Part shown: positions 13,260 to 25,118 of the stretch, piece after piece
How positions within the stretch are numbered: the stretch's first letter is position 1
Layout: every line of letters starts with the position of its first letter
DNA from: Sphagnum compactum
Taxonomy: Eukaryota; Bryophyta; Sphagnopsida; Sphagnales
Assembly (NCBI GenBank): GCA_965153455.1
Contig: OZ234504.1
Span: forward strand, 11,098,001 to 11,162,000
Length of the DNA stretch: 64,000 nt
Direction: 5' to 3'
Made by a program: the position numbers and the translations under genes
Notes under the pieces: generated by a model
Told to the model about the DNA's origin: nothing
Seen by the model: only the letters and a program-made list of their open reading frames with translations
The model's database searches: none

Positions 13260-15540
13260 ATGGACATGACACATTTTGTCAAAAACAAATATGAGAGTTT
13301 TTTCATGGTTAATCACATGATGATGATTGAAATGCTAATAAATTGTTGACTTAAATGGTTGGTTTTGCATATTAACTAGTTTTTTGGGCATTTTTTAAAG
13401 TCATAAATGACACATATGATTGCAAATTCCTTTAGTGACTTTGGACAAGTTTCATAAAGTGGCACCAAGTCAAAATGGCAACTAAATCAAAGCACAATTT
13501 ACACCCACTTCATCCAATTGACATCTATACATGGCATGGTCATTTACAATTGGTTTTTACAATTCACATATGCTATATGGCCTAGTCATTTGTGACTAGT
13601 TTTACAACTAAACCATGAAAACTTGTGGAGTTTTTTCTACAACTAAAATGTCGACACCTGACAAGTTCCAAGTTGAGCAAATGGCAAAATTTGGTTTAGC
13701 CTAACTAGCTTCAAAAACATGGGTTAGGCCAAAGCCTAGGTGACAAAGGCTAGACACCTTGACTTAAAGTAGGCACCAAAATTACATCGCCTAGACTAAA
13801 AGTAAATAGGTTATAATAGTAAGGATTTGATCTTATTATGAGGGTTCCATTTCACATTTTAATAAACACCATTTTCAACCTATCTAAATGACCTACTCAA
13901 CCTACCCTACACTATGTAGGCTACTTAGGGGTGGTTAGGCTACCTAAAGGCCTACCAAAATATTGTGCCTAGGTTACCTTGGGGTTTACCTAAGGGTTGC
14001 TTAAGTTATTTGGGGGCTACCTAAAGGTTACCTAGGCTACTTAAGGTACCCAAGAGGTTGCTCAAGCTATTTAGGGGCTACCTAAGGATTGCCTAGATTA
14101 AGTAGGGTACTTAAGGGCTATTTAGGAATCGCTTAAATTAATAAAGGTATCTATGGGCCTACTTAGGGACTACTTAAGCTATTAAGGGTTGCTTAAATTA
14201 ACGAAGGTATTTAAGGGTTTATTTAATTAGGGTTATTTAAGTGACTCAAAGTACTTAAGGGCTCTTTAAGGCTTGCTTTGATTACCTAAGGCCTATTTAA
14301 ACTAACAAGCATACTTTAAAAGCCTACCTAGGGGTTGCATAAACTAACTACTAACACCTACGAGATTACCTAAAGCTACATAAACTAAGGTATTTAAGTA
14401 CCCCAACTTACTAAGGGGCTACCTAGGGGTGATTTATGTTAACTTACCAAGTCTACCTATTGGTTATTTAGGGCCTAATTAAGGTACCTAGGGGTTACCT
14501 AAAGGTTTAGGGTACTTTGGGGTTGCCTAGTGGTTGCCTAAGCTACAAAAGTTATTTGAAGCAATCTAGGTTACCTAGGGGCCTACATAAGGACTTCCTA
14601 GACTATTTGGTGGTTACCAAGGGATTGCTTAAGGTACTTAGGGCACCTAGGGGTTACTTAGGCTACCTAAAATACCTAGAGACTACCTAGGTTATTTAGT
14701 GTACCCTAGGGGTTACCTAGCCTAATTAAGGTACCAAGGGTCTACTTAGGGGTTGCCTAAACTAAATAAATTATGTATTGGCCTACCTAGGTGTTAATTT
14801 AACTAGCTCAAGGTTCACTAAAGGTTGCCTAGACTAATTATGGTACTTCTAGATTTACCTAAAAGTTGCCTAAACTACCTAGGGCTATTTAGACAATCGA
14901 AAGGTCTAAAGGTACCTAGGGTACCTATGGGCTACTTAGGATATTTAAGCTACCTAAGCCTAAGTTATTTAAGCTAATGTGACATATTACAAGCTCTAGT
15001 ACCCATTAGCACATGTACATTTGCAACTATGATATATAGTCAAAATTCAACTTGACAAGATGTCACATGTTGTTTAGTCACCTATGAAGCACATTACCAA
15101 CCACAAAAATAATTAAATTTTCATCTATTGTTGAATGCCATCACTTGTGAATGATATGAGTGCGCACTTCTGATTTTCATTTTCATCAAAACCAATAGTA
15201 ATTGCAAGTGATAATCACATTAATACCTTAAAACCATTTTGTAATTGAATATGTTGTTACAAGTTGTTTTTATCATGATGTTATGGATATTTGAAACAAT
15301 CATCACAAAAATGGTTAATTTGAACACGTCACAAACATATGGGTTGATATGAACTAGATTCCTTGCAATGATGGTGGCAAACCCCACAATTAATAGTGTT
15401 CAACTTAAAATGGCATATGTTTGAATCTTTTGAAGTACAATTGAATTTCACACCCTCACACAGGTTGATGATGATTAAAAGAGAGAAGCTTCTAAACATT
15501 TGGTACTTGAAGTTTTGTTGGAAGAAAGACATGCAAAATT
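13260..15540. repeat. Repeat element copy A, with CCTAAGG/CCTAGG-rich middle
   Basis: Three segments lie in the same order as in copy B (49.25-51.55 kb). The left segment, 13.35-13.60 kb, matches 49.25-49.44 kb (for example TTTGCATATTAACTAGTTTT against TTTGCATGTTAACAACTAAT, both followed by a run reaching TCATAAATG). The middle, 13.68-14.98 kb, is dense in CCTAGG, CCTAAGG and GGTTGCCTA words. The right segment, 14.99-15.50 kb, matches 51.06-51.46 kb (CACATGTACATTTGCAACTA against TACATGTACATTTGTAACTA). In copy B the left segment is directly upstream of a decayed hAT transposase, so this is probably part of a hAT-type element. No transposase could be read beside copy A. Confidence 0.6.
13680..14980. 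repeat. Degenerate short-period field of CCTAAGG / CCTAGG words
   Basis: For about 1.3 kb the plus strand is built from variants of GGCTACCTAAGGGTTGCCTA and its complement, such as TTAGGGGCTACCTA, GGTTACCTAGG and TACTTAAGGGC. The words CCTAGG and CTTAAG are palindromic, so both strands look alike. No fixed unit length is evident, so this is a strongly decayed satellite-like array rather than a clean tandem repeat. Base composition is clearly more GC-rich than its flanks. Confidence 0.75.
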
Positions 15541-15769
15541 TTATTAATACATTTTCAAAGATTTTCTAATTTCAAAATGATGATCTAGTATCTTGGGTAT
15601 CAATTGTTGTGGTTTTTTCATCTTCTCCCATCACCTTTAAAGCCATGATGTTTTGTGTAAAAACTAGGTAAGGAAAAACAATCATTTGTGCAAGATTGAT
15701 AATGAGGATGTATGTAAAGGATGCAAACCTTATCTTTGAAAAGGACAATGTCAACATGATAACAAACAC

Positions 15770-15890
15770 ATCATAGATATGGCTGATGTTTTCACAAAAG
15801 AATTCACAATAGATCTAGCAAGGAGGGGAAAAAAATTTATTGATATTTGCCAAAATTGTCGAAAATCAAACTTTGGTCCCAATCATTGGG
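15770..15890 (+). pseudogene. Possible Copia-type polyprotein C-terminal remnant
   Basis: A frame on the plus strand reads ADVFTKEF followed by TIDLARRGKKFIDICQNC. The words ADVFTK near a C-terminus recall the end of the RNase H region of plant Ty1/Copia polyproteins (ADIFTK). It is short, and no integrase or reverse transcriptase is readable upstream, so this is a weak call. Confidence 0.3.
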
Positions 15891-16498
15891 TTATTATTAC
15901 AAATACATGACACAAAGTGTACTTTTGCATACTTATTCTTCAACTATTGAAATTCTAGAAAATTAACATTGAAATTGTTGAACCTTGCTTTTTAAATAAA
16001 ATAAATATTTAACCAAGAAGTGTGCTGAATATCAGTTGTAGGTACAGTAGTCAAGTTGGAATGAAGGGCACACATCATGTTTCTATATACCATACAAAAG
16101 CCAATTTCATTGGAAATGGATGTAATTAAAGACAATTGTGTAGAATGTCATGTGTCCTAATATGCTCACTTTTGTGAGTGCATTGTTGAAAGTGAATATC
16201 AATTGGATCCAGGTCTGATACAAGCATGACATGTAAGGCTTGGTATCAATGGAGGAGCTTAAACACGGTTTGAAAGATGGTGAAAAGATACTATTGATGG
16301 GTATTCAGACGTTTGACTTAGTTGTGAAGATATATCTCCAGACAAATAGATGGGTATTCAAAACTGAATGACTTGAAATTTGAAGTGTCACAAATATGTC
16401 TTCATAATAAACTTATTATGCATCATCATTAAGTACTGTCCTTTCAAATTTGATGGAGAACAAGAGTTTTGTTTGGTTAGTGCGTGTACTGCTATTTG
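15891..16498. other. Unassigned intergenic DNA
   Basis: No gene recognised. If the weak Copia call is right, this could be the 3' end of that element, but I cannot define LTR borders. It leads into a tandem repeat at 16.50 kb. Confidence 0.35.
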
Positions 16499-16727
16499 AT
16501 TTATCATAACATGTTACATAACAGAACCTCTACTGTTATCATAATAACATAACTGTCAAATGATTCATAGCATAACAGGTTACAGGAGCTCTATTGTTAT
16601 CATAATTTACATAACTATGGATTAATTATAACATAACAGAAGCTCTGCTATTATCATAATAACATAACTATTAATTAATTATAACATAACAGGAGCTCTG
16701 TTGTTATTATAATAATTAACGTAACCA
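16499..16727. repeat. Tandem repeat, four copies of about 55-60 bp
   Basis: Four imperfect copies share the core CATAACAGGAGCTCTGTTGT, then TATCATAATAACATAACT and an ATTAATTA linker. Cores start near 16517, 16571, 16630 and 16684. The array lies about 600 bp upstream of the phosphatase start. Confidence 0.8.
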
Positions 16728-17389
16728 CAGTGCACACACAGTTATCAACTAACTGTGTTATTCTTCTTCCTTAGCTCCTTGTTTGTTTTTGCTCCCATTT
16801 GCAAGTTTGCAACCGAAAAGGAAAGAGTCACGTTCTTTGCAGAATTCTTGCAAGATCTTTGAGTCTATTGTTGCAAGCTTTTCGAGTCTGTTGTTGTTGA
16901 TGTTGTTGTACAAGTTATTGGGTTCTTCAAGCGAATTTTTTTAAAAATCGATCGGTATTCACGGAATGAATTGGATTTTAAACCCTTTCCATTGCCAACT
17001 TTTAAAGCTGCATTACATGAGCGGCGACAACATGTCAAGCGGCGGCGGCGGCGGCTTTATAGCCTGAACTTGTGTGTATGTGTGCATCACATATACTATA
17101 CGTAACTTGCGTGTTAAGAATTGGGATGTTCCTCGTGATCAAGTTGAAATTTTTAGTGTCGTGATTGATATCAGATCTTTCTTCTGCTGCTCTTGTTGAA
17201 GGTTTCAAGCTGTGATTATTTCAAATTGACAAATTTGTCGTTGGTTTATACAATAAAATTTTTGTGGAGCTTGTTCCTCCTGGCTTCAGTACTATTGTAG
17301 CATTGACGTCGCATGTCATGATGATGGGTGGAGGAGGAGGAGGAGGAGGAGGAGGAGGAGAAAAAGGATCAGGATTGCGCAAGATCAGA
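16728..17389. other. Phosphatase upstream and 5' leader region
   Basis: The stretch between the tandem repeat and the preferred phosphatase start includes a GGC trinucleotide run at about 17041-17055 and a GGA run at 17329-17360. An earlier in-frame ATG at 17318 would turn the GGA run into a polyglycine tract ahead of the signal peptide. I prefer ATG 17390, where a hydrophobic signal sequence begins directly. Confidence 0.45.
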
Positions 17390-19971
17390 ATGCAGATTGC
17401 AACAGAGCTCGTAGTTGCGGTGGTGTTTAATCTCGTGATGTGTGTCCCGGGAGAAGTAGTAGGAGGGGTTGTGAGGCAACATTCCTTCTATGTGAGACCG
17501 CCAGCAGCTTCTGCTTCTAGGAGCTTTGCGGTCGACAAGCTCCTGCAACAACAGAAGAAGAGCTCCTCCTCAGGCACTGATCCTGATCAGGTTGAGGGAA
17601 AATCTTCCTCATGTTTGCGAAATGTGGGATGGAATTTTGGCACTAGTTGGATTTCCTTGCAGTGTCTACTTTTCTAAGACGTACTATTTTTTCATGCTTG
17701 CTTGGTTAATTTATTGATTGATGTGTGGGAAGTCTGGATCTGACACCAATCGTGGTAGACGCCTCGCGCGAACAGATGCATGTGTCTTTGGCAGGGCCTG
17801 GACAGATGAAGGTGACATGGGTGACGGCGAGCGAAGTGCCAGCAAGCGTGCAGTATGGGAAAACGTCAGGGCAGTTTACGAAGATTGCAAGCGGTGTCAC
17901 CAAACAATACTCTTACATCTTCTACGAATCTGACCTGATCCACCATGTGATTCTGGGCCCTCTCGAACCCAGCACCGTCTACTTCTATCGCTGTGGGGGT
18001 TTCGGCCCCGAGTATAATTTCACCACTCCTCCTCCTGCTGGACCCAATGTGCCCATCAAATTCGCAGTTGTTGGTGAGTTTGTTGGCTCTGCCCCTTCAG
18101 GCTAGAGGTCACGTGCAGTCCAGTACAGAAACATTTCCAGCGTAACTGAAGGTCGCTGCTGAGTTTGTTGGCTCTGCCCCTCAGGGTAGAGACATTGTGA
18201 TACACGCAGAAACTGGCCAAATTTTGGTATCCCTACATTCTAGGGTCATCTGTGCAGTCCACTAAAGAAACATTTCCAGTGTAATTGAAGGTTCACTGTA
18301 GAAACATTTTCAGAATAATTGAAGATTCATTGATCCACTTGGGCTTCATCATGTTAACCACCACCATGTGTTTCCAATTTAGTATGTCGGTGGATGTCAT
18401 TTAATGGGCAGAGCCATTATGCAACCTGCTGCTTGTTTGTTGTTTTCTCTCATCAAGCTTCCTGTAGTAATTAGCAAATGTCCTGAATCGCTGCTAATTG
18501 AATGTGATTGTTGTTGAATCTTGCAATCGTATGTGTAGGTGATTTGGGACAAACTGACTGGACAGCATCAACTCTGGAGCACATTGCAACCTTTGATTAT
18601 GATGTGCTGCTGTTTGCAGGGGATCTGTCTTACGCTGACTTCTACCAACCTCGCTGGGACACATTTGGACAACTAGTGTCACCATATGCAAATTATCGGC
18701 CATGGATGGTGACAGAGGGAAACCATGAGATTGAGCACATTCCTTTCCTCACAGAAAGCTTCAGGTCCTACAACACCCGCTGGGAAATGCCTTACAACGA
18801 GAGTGGATCCTCATCCAATCTCTACTACTCCTTCGAAGTTGCTGCAGCCCACATTCTGATGCTGGGATCTTATACTGACTTTGATACAAATTCTCCGCAG
18901 TTCAAATGGCTTCAGGTTCTTTCTCTTGTTCAATCCCTCACTTAATCCCCTCTCTCATGGTGCAAGAAGCAGAAGAAGAAGAAGGATGATATGTGTTACT
19001 GCAACCTACAATGCTCTACTTGCTGCTGCTCAAGCAGTGAAGTTCTTGATGCAACAATATTAGTAGGGCATATTGATCTGCTGCTGATCATCCTTGTGTG
19101 CATCTTATTGTGAGGACAGGCGGATCTGGAGAAAGTGGATAGAAGTAAGACGCCATGGCTGATTGCAGTGCTTCATGCACCTTGGTACAACAGCAACTCT
19201 GCTCACCAGGGGGAAGGTAACAAAATGATGGCAGCCATGGAGTCTACACTTTATGCTGCCAAAGTTGACATCATGTTTGCTGGCCATGTCCATGCTTATG
19301 AGCGCGCGGTAAGTAAAAGCTCCAATGCTGAGAAGAGAAATTGCAAAACTCAGATCCTGGTTTTTGAGTGACAAAGAAATGAACTTCTTGTTGCAATTTC
19401 TTTCTTCTTCATGGGGTTGACAGTTGTTGACCTGCAAGCTTGAAAAGGGCTTTATTTTTCTTCCCTTTGAAACTGAAATGGCTCCATGTTTTGCATATAA
19501 GCAGCAACGAGCTTATAAGATGAAACCAGATCCTTGTGGAATCATGTACATCACAATTGGTGATGGAGGAAACCGTGAAGGTCTTGCCACCACGTAAGTT
19601 GTCTTCACCACTACAAACAGATCATGCATGTCAAAGACCTGCAACAGTAAGAATTTGACCAAGAATTGTGAATCTTTCTACTGTCAACACATTGTGAAGA
19701 ATCATAATCAGCACATGCAAAGCTTGTCTTGGGGTTGTCTTGCAGGTGGTTGGATCCCCAACCTGTGTGGTCAGTTCTCCGGGAGTCCAGCTTTGGACAC
19801 GGTGAACTCGATATTGTGAATGCCACACATGCATACTGGAGCTGGCATCGCAATGATGATGCTGAACCTGTTATGGCTGACAATCTGTGGATCACAAGCT
19901 TAAGCACAGCTGAGAGTAGATGTGTTTCCAGCAATCTTAAGGCTGTAATTCAGAGCCACAGCACCCATTGA
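17390..19971 (+). CDS. Purple acid phosphatase, plant low-molecular-type, six exons
   Basis: This is a secreted or vacuolar binuclear metal phosphomonoesterase. Preferred exons: 17390-17590, 17776-18073, 18539-18915, 19120-19308, 19502-19593, 19746-19971, total 1383 nt and 460 residues, a normal family length. The N-terminus MQIATELVVAVVFNLVMCV is a signal peptide. All five metal-ligand motifs are seen: VVGDLGQ, AGDLSYADFY, EGNHEIE, AVLHAPWYN and FAGHVHAYER. The C-terminal part has YITIGDGGNREGLA and HGELDIVNATHAYWSW. The exon 1/2 junction is uncertain. The better-looking acceptor at 17731-17732, with a T-rich tract before it, would code LDLTPIVVDASREQ but is out of phase with the exon 1 donor; the in-phase acceptor at 17774-17775 has a poor pyrimidine tract. 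Exon 5 begins at a NAGNAG acceptor. Family is certain; the exact PAP subtype is not resolved. Confidence 0.9.
18076..18346. repeat. Small tandem duplications in phosphatase intron 2
   Basis: GAGTTTGTTGGCTCTGCCCC at 18076 recurs at 18161, 85 bp later. It is followed by repeats of AGAAACATTTCCAGNGTAA at three or more positions up to about 18340. The first copy directly abuts the exon 2 splice donor. Confidence 0.85.
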
Positions 19972-21154
19972 CATGTGATGATTTAAATTACACACACATA
20001 CTTATGATATCTCTTCCACCTCTTGTGGATGTATAACAACCATGGCAACACACAATTAGCAACACAAAGACAAGAATAAGTGGCCATGAAGATATTCAAT
20101 CCTTGTAAGCTAAGATCCCAGAAACCTAAACCACAAGATCAGACATGCCTTCTATATCTCTGGCATTCTGTGACCAGGTTTTGCTCTTGGAGGCAATGCA
20201 GCCTTCAGATTTTGCCCATGTGCTTCCACCTGCACATCTCATGCCAGCAAAAGTGCAAAAGAACCTATTGTCACAAGCTTGGGAAGCCCTCATCAATTCA
20301 CCCATTTAGTCCACCCAATCTCCTGGGTCTCTTTCGCACTCAACTAACTCTCAAAATGTTCAGGTTGCATCTTAAGCAAGCAAGCCAAAAGCTACTATGA
20401 CATGGCTGCAACAAAAGCTAATAAGAGCATGATCCACTTTGCAGATTGCATGGAAGACACCAGAATCATATTTAGCTCTCTACAAAGATTGTTCCAAATG
20501 GCAGACTCATCAGCATTTTGAGCACATAATTTCTTTAGGTTCAGAAGTATACAAGCCTACAAATTTGCTTAACCTGCACCAGAATATCATTGCAACTTAT
20601 CAGAAATTGTAGAAATATGAGAGACAAAATTTTCATTACTACTCATTCAAATATTCTTAAGCCAAGAGATCCAAATGTGGCAAGCTAATAAACAAATGAT
20701 CCATGCCTCTGCCAAATCTACCTGGAATCTCCTCCTCTTGGTCACACCTGCATTGTTTGACTAAACAAATTGCATCCATTTGATCCACACCCACATACAA
20801 ACTTGAACACAGATCTGCAATGACAATGAAAGTCCTCAGTGTTCCAGAGGCTTGGGACCAACAAAACCTGACCCCTGATCCCTGAGAAGCCCTCCAACTT
20901 CTGGTGTTGGTCCTCTCTCTGCTTGCTTGGATAAAATGCCTTGATGGATGATCCACTTTGATACTCAAATTAATATAGTGCTAACCCACCATCCCAGAGG
21001 CCAAGCTTCCTCCAAATTGCTGGTCCTGTTATCCCCAACCTGTCCTCTATAACTAGCACTGCAGTCACAATGCCTTCTCATCTGACAGAGATGTTACACA
21101 TTGGAAGATTCTGGTGCAATAGAGCATTCAGTGTTGTATCACTTGATCTGGAAG
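19972..21154. other. Convergent intergenic stretch between phosphatase and PPR gene 1
   Basis: About 1.2 kb separates two stop codons that face each other. It should hold both 3' UTRs. Open frames are short and unconvincing, and no transposon or RNA gene is recognised. Confidence 0.5.
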
Positions 21155-24068
21155 TCACCAATAATCCCGGCAGGAACACAGACCATTTTCAAAGTGATGA
21201 AAGCGATTGGCATCCCTTACAATGATCACTCTTCCAACAATCTTTGAAATGAACTTTGTGGCAGTGTGGCAGTCACCACACACTCGTAGATTCTTGAAAA
21301 TGCGAAGAGAAGTACCAGGAGGTGTGCTGATCAGTCCAAATGCAATGGCTAGTTTCTCACTGTGGTGACATAAACGGGAAACCTTCTCTTCTTCCTCTAC
21401 ATCATGTAACACAAATCTGGTATCTGGCACATATCCTAAATTATTCATGGGCACAGACAACCTCTTCAGTTCTGCATGGATTTCAGATATCTGTGGATGT
21501 TCTTCATCATTGACTATGAACGAGTGCACTTCATTATTTACTTCAATCCAGGTTCGACCTGGCTCTTTCTTCACACCCCTTTCCAACCTTTGTCGATGAA
21601 CATTTGCACTGCTGTCCCACTTGCCAGCAGCAGCATAGATGTTTGACAAGAGCACATAACCTGCAGCATTTCCAGGGTCTGACTCAAGAACCCGTTTTGC
21701 AATGCGTTCTCCCATCTCCACATTACCATATATTCTACAAGCACCAAGCAAGGCATTCCACACAGAACCACTGGGTTCACAGGGCATTGTTGTAATCAGA
21801 CTCTCGGCCTCATCCAAACAACCAGCACGACCAAGAAGATCAACCATGCAAGCATAGTGCTCCACTGCTGCACAAACACTGTAAACTAAACTCGCAGATT
21901 CAAAAAAGTGTACACCTTCATCCACTAGGCCTGCATGGCTGCAAGCTGACAGAAGGGAAACAAGAGTAATGTTGTCTATCTCTACTCCTTCTTGACACAT
22001 CCGTTCAAAATGTCCAAGAGCTTCATGACCACCCCCATGCATTGCATAGCCTCCAAGCATGGTTGTCCAAGCAAACACATTGCGGGTGGACATCTTGTTG
22101 AAGACTTTGCATGCATCCTCTATGCTCCCACATTTGGCATACATGTCAACAAGGCTATTACTCACAAATATATTGGACTCTGCCCCACTTTGCATGATCT
22201 GTTTGTGGATGTGCCTGCCCTCTTCAAGTGCAGCTACACTGGCACATGCATTCAGAACCCCCACAAAAGTGACATGATCTGCCACCACCCCTTCATGCTG
22301 CAATTCTCGTGACAATACCAATGCATTATGCCCTTGCCCACATTTAACATATCCCAGAATCATCGAATTCCAAGCAACCACATCACATTTTGACATGGTG
22401 TCAAACACTCTACGAGCATCCTTTATACTCCCACATTTGCTATACATGTCAATGAGGCTGTTACCTACAAATGCATCAGCATTGCAACCACATTGAATGA
22501 TCTGTTCCTCAACACGCCTACCTTCATCAAGTGCTGCGATACTGGCACATGCATTCAGAACCCCTATGAAAGTGACAAGATTTGGCTCCACACCTTCATG
22601 TTGCATTTCCTGAAATAATTGCAATGCTTTCTGTCCTTGCCCACATTTTACATGTCCTAAAATCATGGCACTCCACACAACAACATTGCGTGTTGGCATC
22701 CTTTTGAATACATATGAAGCATCATCTATGCTTCCACATTTGGCATACATGTCAACAAGGCTACTCGCCACAAACACATTAGACTCAAAGTGGCATTGTC
22801 TGATCTGTTGATGAACTTGTCTGCCCTTTTCAAGTGCCATTAGACTGGCACATGCATTCAGAACCCCCACAAAAGTGATTGCCACTGGCTCCACCCCTTC
22901 ACTTTGCATTTGCTGAAATAGTTCCAGTGCTCTCTCTGCTTGCCCACATTTGACATGTCCCAAAATCATTGCATTGCAAGCAACCACATCACATGTGGGC
23001 ATCCTATCAAAGACTTGCCGAGCATCCTCGATGTGCCCACATTTGGCATACATGTCGACAAGACTAGAACCCACATAGATATCTGATTCATATCCACTTT
23101 CAATGATTTGTGCATGGATATGTCTGGCTTCTTCCAGTGCTTGTAAACTCGCACAGGCATTGAGCACAGGAACAAAAGTAAACCTGTCAGGAATCATGCC
23201 TTCTTGTTGCATTTGTTGAAAGAGCTCCAGTGTCTTCTTGTAGTGACCAGCTTTGACATTTTCTGTGAGCCTTCTGTTCCATGGAAAACAATCCAATGAT
23301 ACAGCTCCTGCAGGCATTGCAGCCAGCTCTGTTTCAACCCATGTGGGGTTCATATTGCCATCCACCCAGAGTGCCTCGTGTGTCTCCTTGTGTTTGAAAT
23401 CAGGATATCTTGCATTTGCCTACCACCCAAAATCCACATCCAGCCAGCCTATCAGCTGCACATTGTTCACAGCTTGGTGCACATCAGCATGCCAACAGAA
23501 CTGACAAACCAAGAACAGATCTATGAGATTGATCGATTGCAGGAAAACCTCTGCAACAACAACAACACTTGACAACCAAGAACATGAACCTTGAATTCCT
23601 GCATCATGGACAGGAGGAGGATGTTGTCAGCAATTGTTTCCTTTTCATTTTACCTTCTCCGACCTGTGATCCCACCACTGCGAAGGATCCAAGAAGAACT
23701 CCCGCCAACGTTTCTCTACAATCCTTTTCTGGTCTGCTACAAACCAAAAGGAACTGGTGAGAAATCTAGGAAGATCACCAAACCGACGCTAAGAGGGGAA
23801 GTCCTCGTAGAGTAGAGAGACAAAGACAAGACAGCTTACCGCCGCGGCCGCCGCCGCCTTTCCGTGCTTTCCTTTCAATCCATCGCGTTGTGAGCCGAGC
23901 GGAAAGTTGTTCGCCATGGTGCACAGGAGGCGCCGCCGCACAGTGAGGAGGAAGAGGTCGCAGTCTCTTGTGTGCCTTCTCTCTCCATGTGGGGACATTG
24001 TGAAGCTGTAGAGAAGGACTCCTTCCTGCACTCAACACTTGAACTTCCCTCGCTCTTGAACACATCAT
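21155..24068 (-). CDS. PLS-class PPR-DYW RNA-editing factor with N-terminal PDF-like motif (PPR gene 1)
   Basis: Exons: 24068-23840, 23736-23654, 23419-21155; 2577 nt and 858 residues. Exon 1 codes an Arg/Ser-rich leader (MMCSRAREVQVLSA) with a Gly-rich end, consistent with organelle import. Exon 2 and the start of exon 3 code REFFLDPSQWWDHRSEK and YPDFKHKETHEALWVDG, resembling the PDF motif of plant OSB proteins. Then come four PLS blocks of about 100 residues, a terminal P-like block, E and E+ regions and a complete DYW domain: HSEKLA (about residues 790-795, Zn-binding His and catalytic Glu), CGDCH (about 818-822) and the ending CSCRDYW. PLS-DYW proteins bind organellar transcripts and deaminate C to U; this domain looks canonical, not the KP variant linked to U-to-C editing. 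Exon 2 starts at a TAGCAG tandem acceptor. It pairs with PPR gene 2 downstream. Confidence 0.92.
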
Positions 24069-25118
24069 TCCTTCCCCGGAAAACAACATGGACGACGACG
24101 ACAACAACGCGCACGGACTCCAGACACACAACCTACCAAGACGCAAAGAAAGATTAGATGTGGTGTGGTACGTTCGTATCCTGCAACCCGGAATCAGGGA
24201 GCTTGCAATTCAGAGGTCGAGAATTTTTCTCAAAGAGCCCCTCTTTTCCTACAATCTCCTCTCGGGATTTTCCAGCGCCGATTCTCCTCAACGACTGGGA
24301 CTCGCAGGGTTTTTTTGGTTCAGTTTTGTCAAGATCGTCCAGAAGAAGGATGAGCCAAATTTGGCTAGAGATTACAGAGGAAAGTTTTAAAACTTTGTTT
24401 TGGCAACCTCCACAAACTGGGTGTCTAAATATGGCGACTTCTGACTTTTTTTCCTCTCCAAATATGGCAAATTTTGCTCTTTTTTAAAATTAAAAAACCC
24501 CTTTGTACAATTCGCAAGGTATTTATGTTTTTTGTCGCCGCATTGCAAAACTTTCGCCAAAGAAAATAAAACACTGACTGGGAGTCCGATCCGTGGGAAG
24601 TGAGCGATGTCCGATCTGCTAGGTTTGCTGAACAAGATCCTCTTAGCAATAACCGACCAAAAACGCGGCGAAAAATATGGCGACATTGATTCCGGGAATC
24701 GTGAAGTGAGCTGGGAAGGAGGTGGACACTTCTGATGGAGGAGAATAGTAGTGGAAGATTTGCAGGAAAAATTTCCAGAGGAGCAGCAGACCTTTGAGGC
24801 CAACAACACGAAGCTCGCTGATTCACATCGCCATGCCACATCGCCATGCAACAGCGGCGGCTCCATTAGACGAGCTGCAATTGCACTAACAAGGTTCATT
24901 TCGGCTGCCTTTCTGCAGGTCTGTCTGTCTTCATCTGTTTGAGTCCACGGCTACAATGGTCGAGTAAAAAGGAGAAGCGACTGAAGATACCCTCCTGCTG
25001 GCACTTGTTCTGGTTTTCTGCTTGAAGGTCGGCTAGTGATGAGTCTTCTCCCCCTCTTGGCGGCTGCAAGAAAAGAACGCTCTCACTTCCTCTTGTTCGA
25101 AGAAGATTATTGGCGGAT
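24069..25118. other. Spacer upstream of PPR gene 1
   Basis: This spacer lies between divergent frames: PPR gene 1 (-) and a small frame at 25119 (+). Several overlapping open frames of 60-170 codons on both strands have no recognisable content. A plus-strand frame at 24751-24906 ends in CAG followed by GTCTGT, a possible exon-donor boundary, but I cannot place a partner exon. Promoters of one or both neighbours should lie here. Confidence 0.4.

Noticed and set aside
24387-24899. Overlapping 140-170 codon frames on the minus strand upstream of PPR gene 1
   Set aside because: No recognisable domain, mutually overlapping frames and no matching splice model with the PPR gene.
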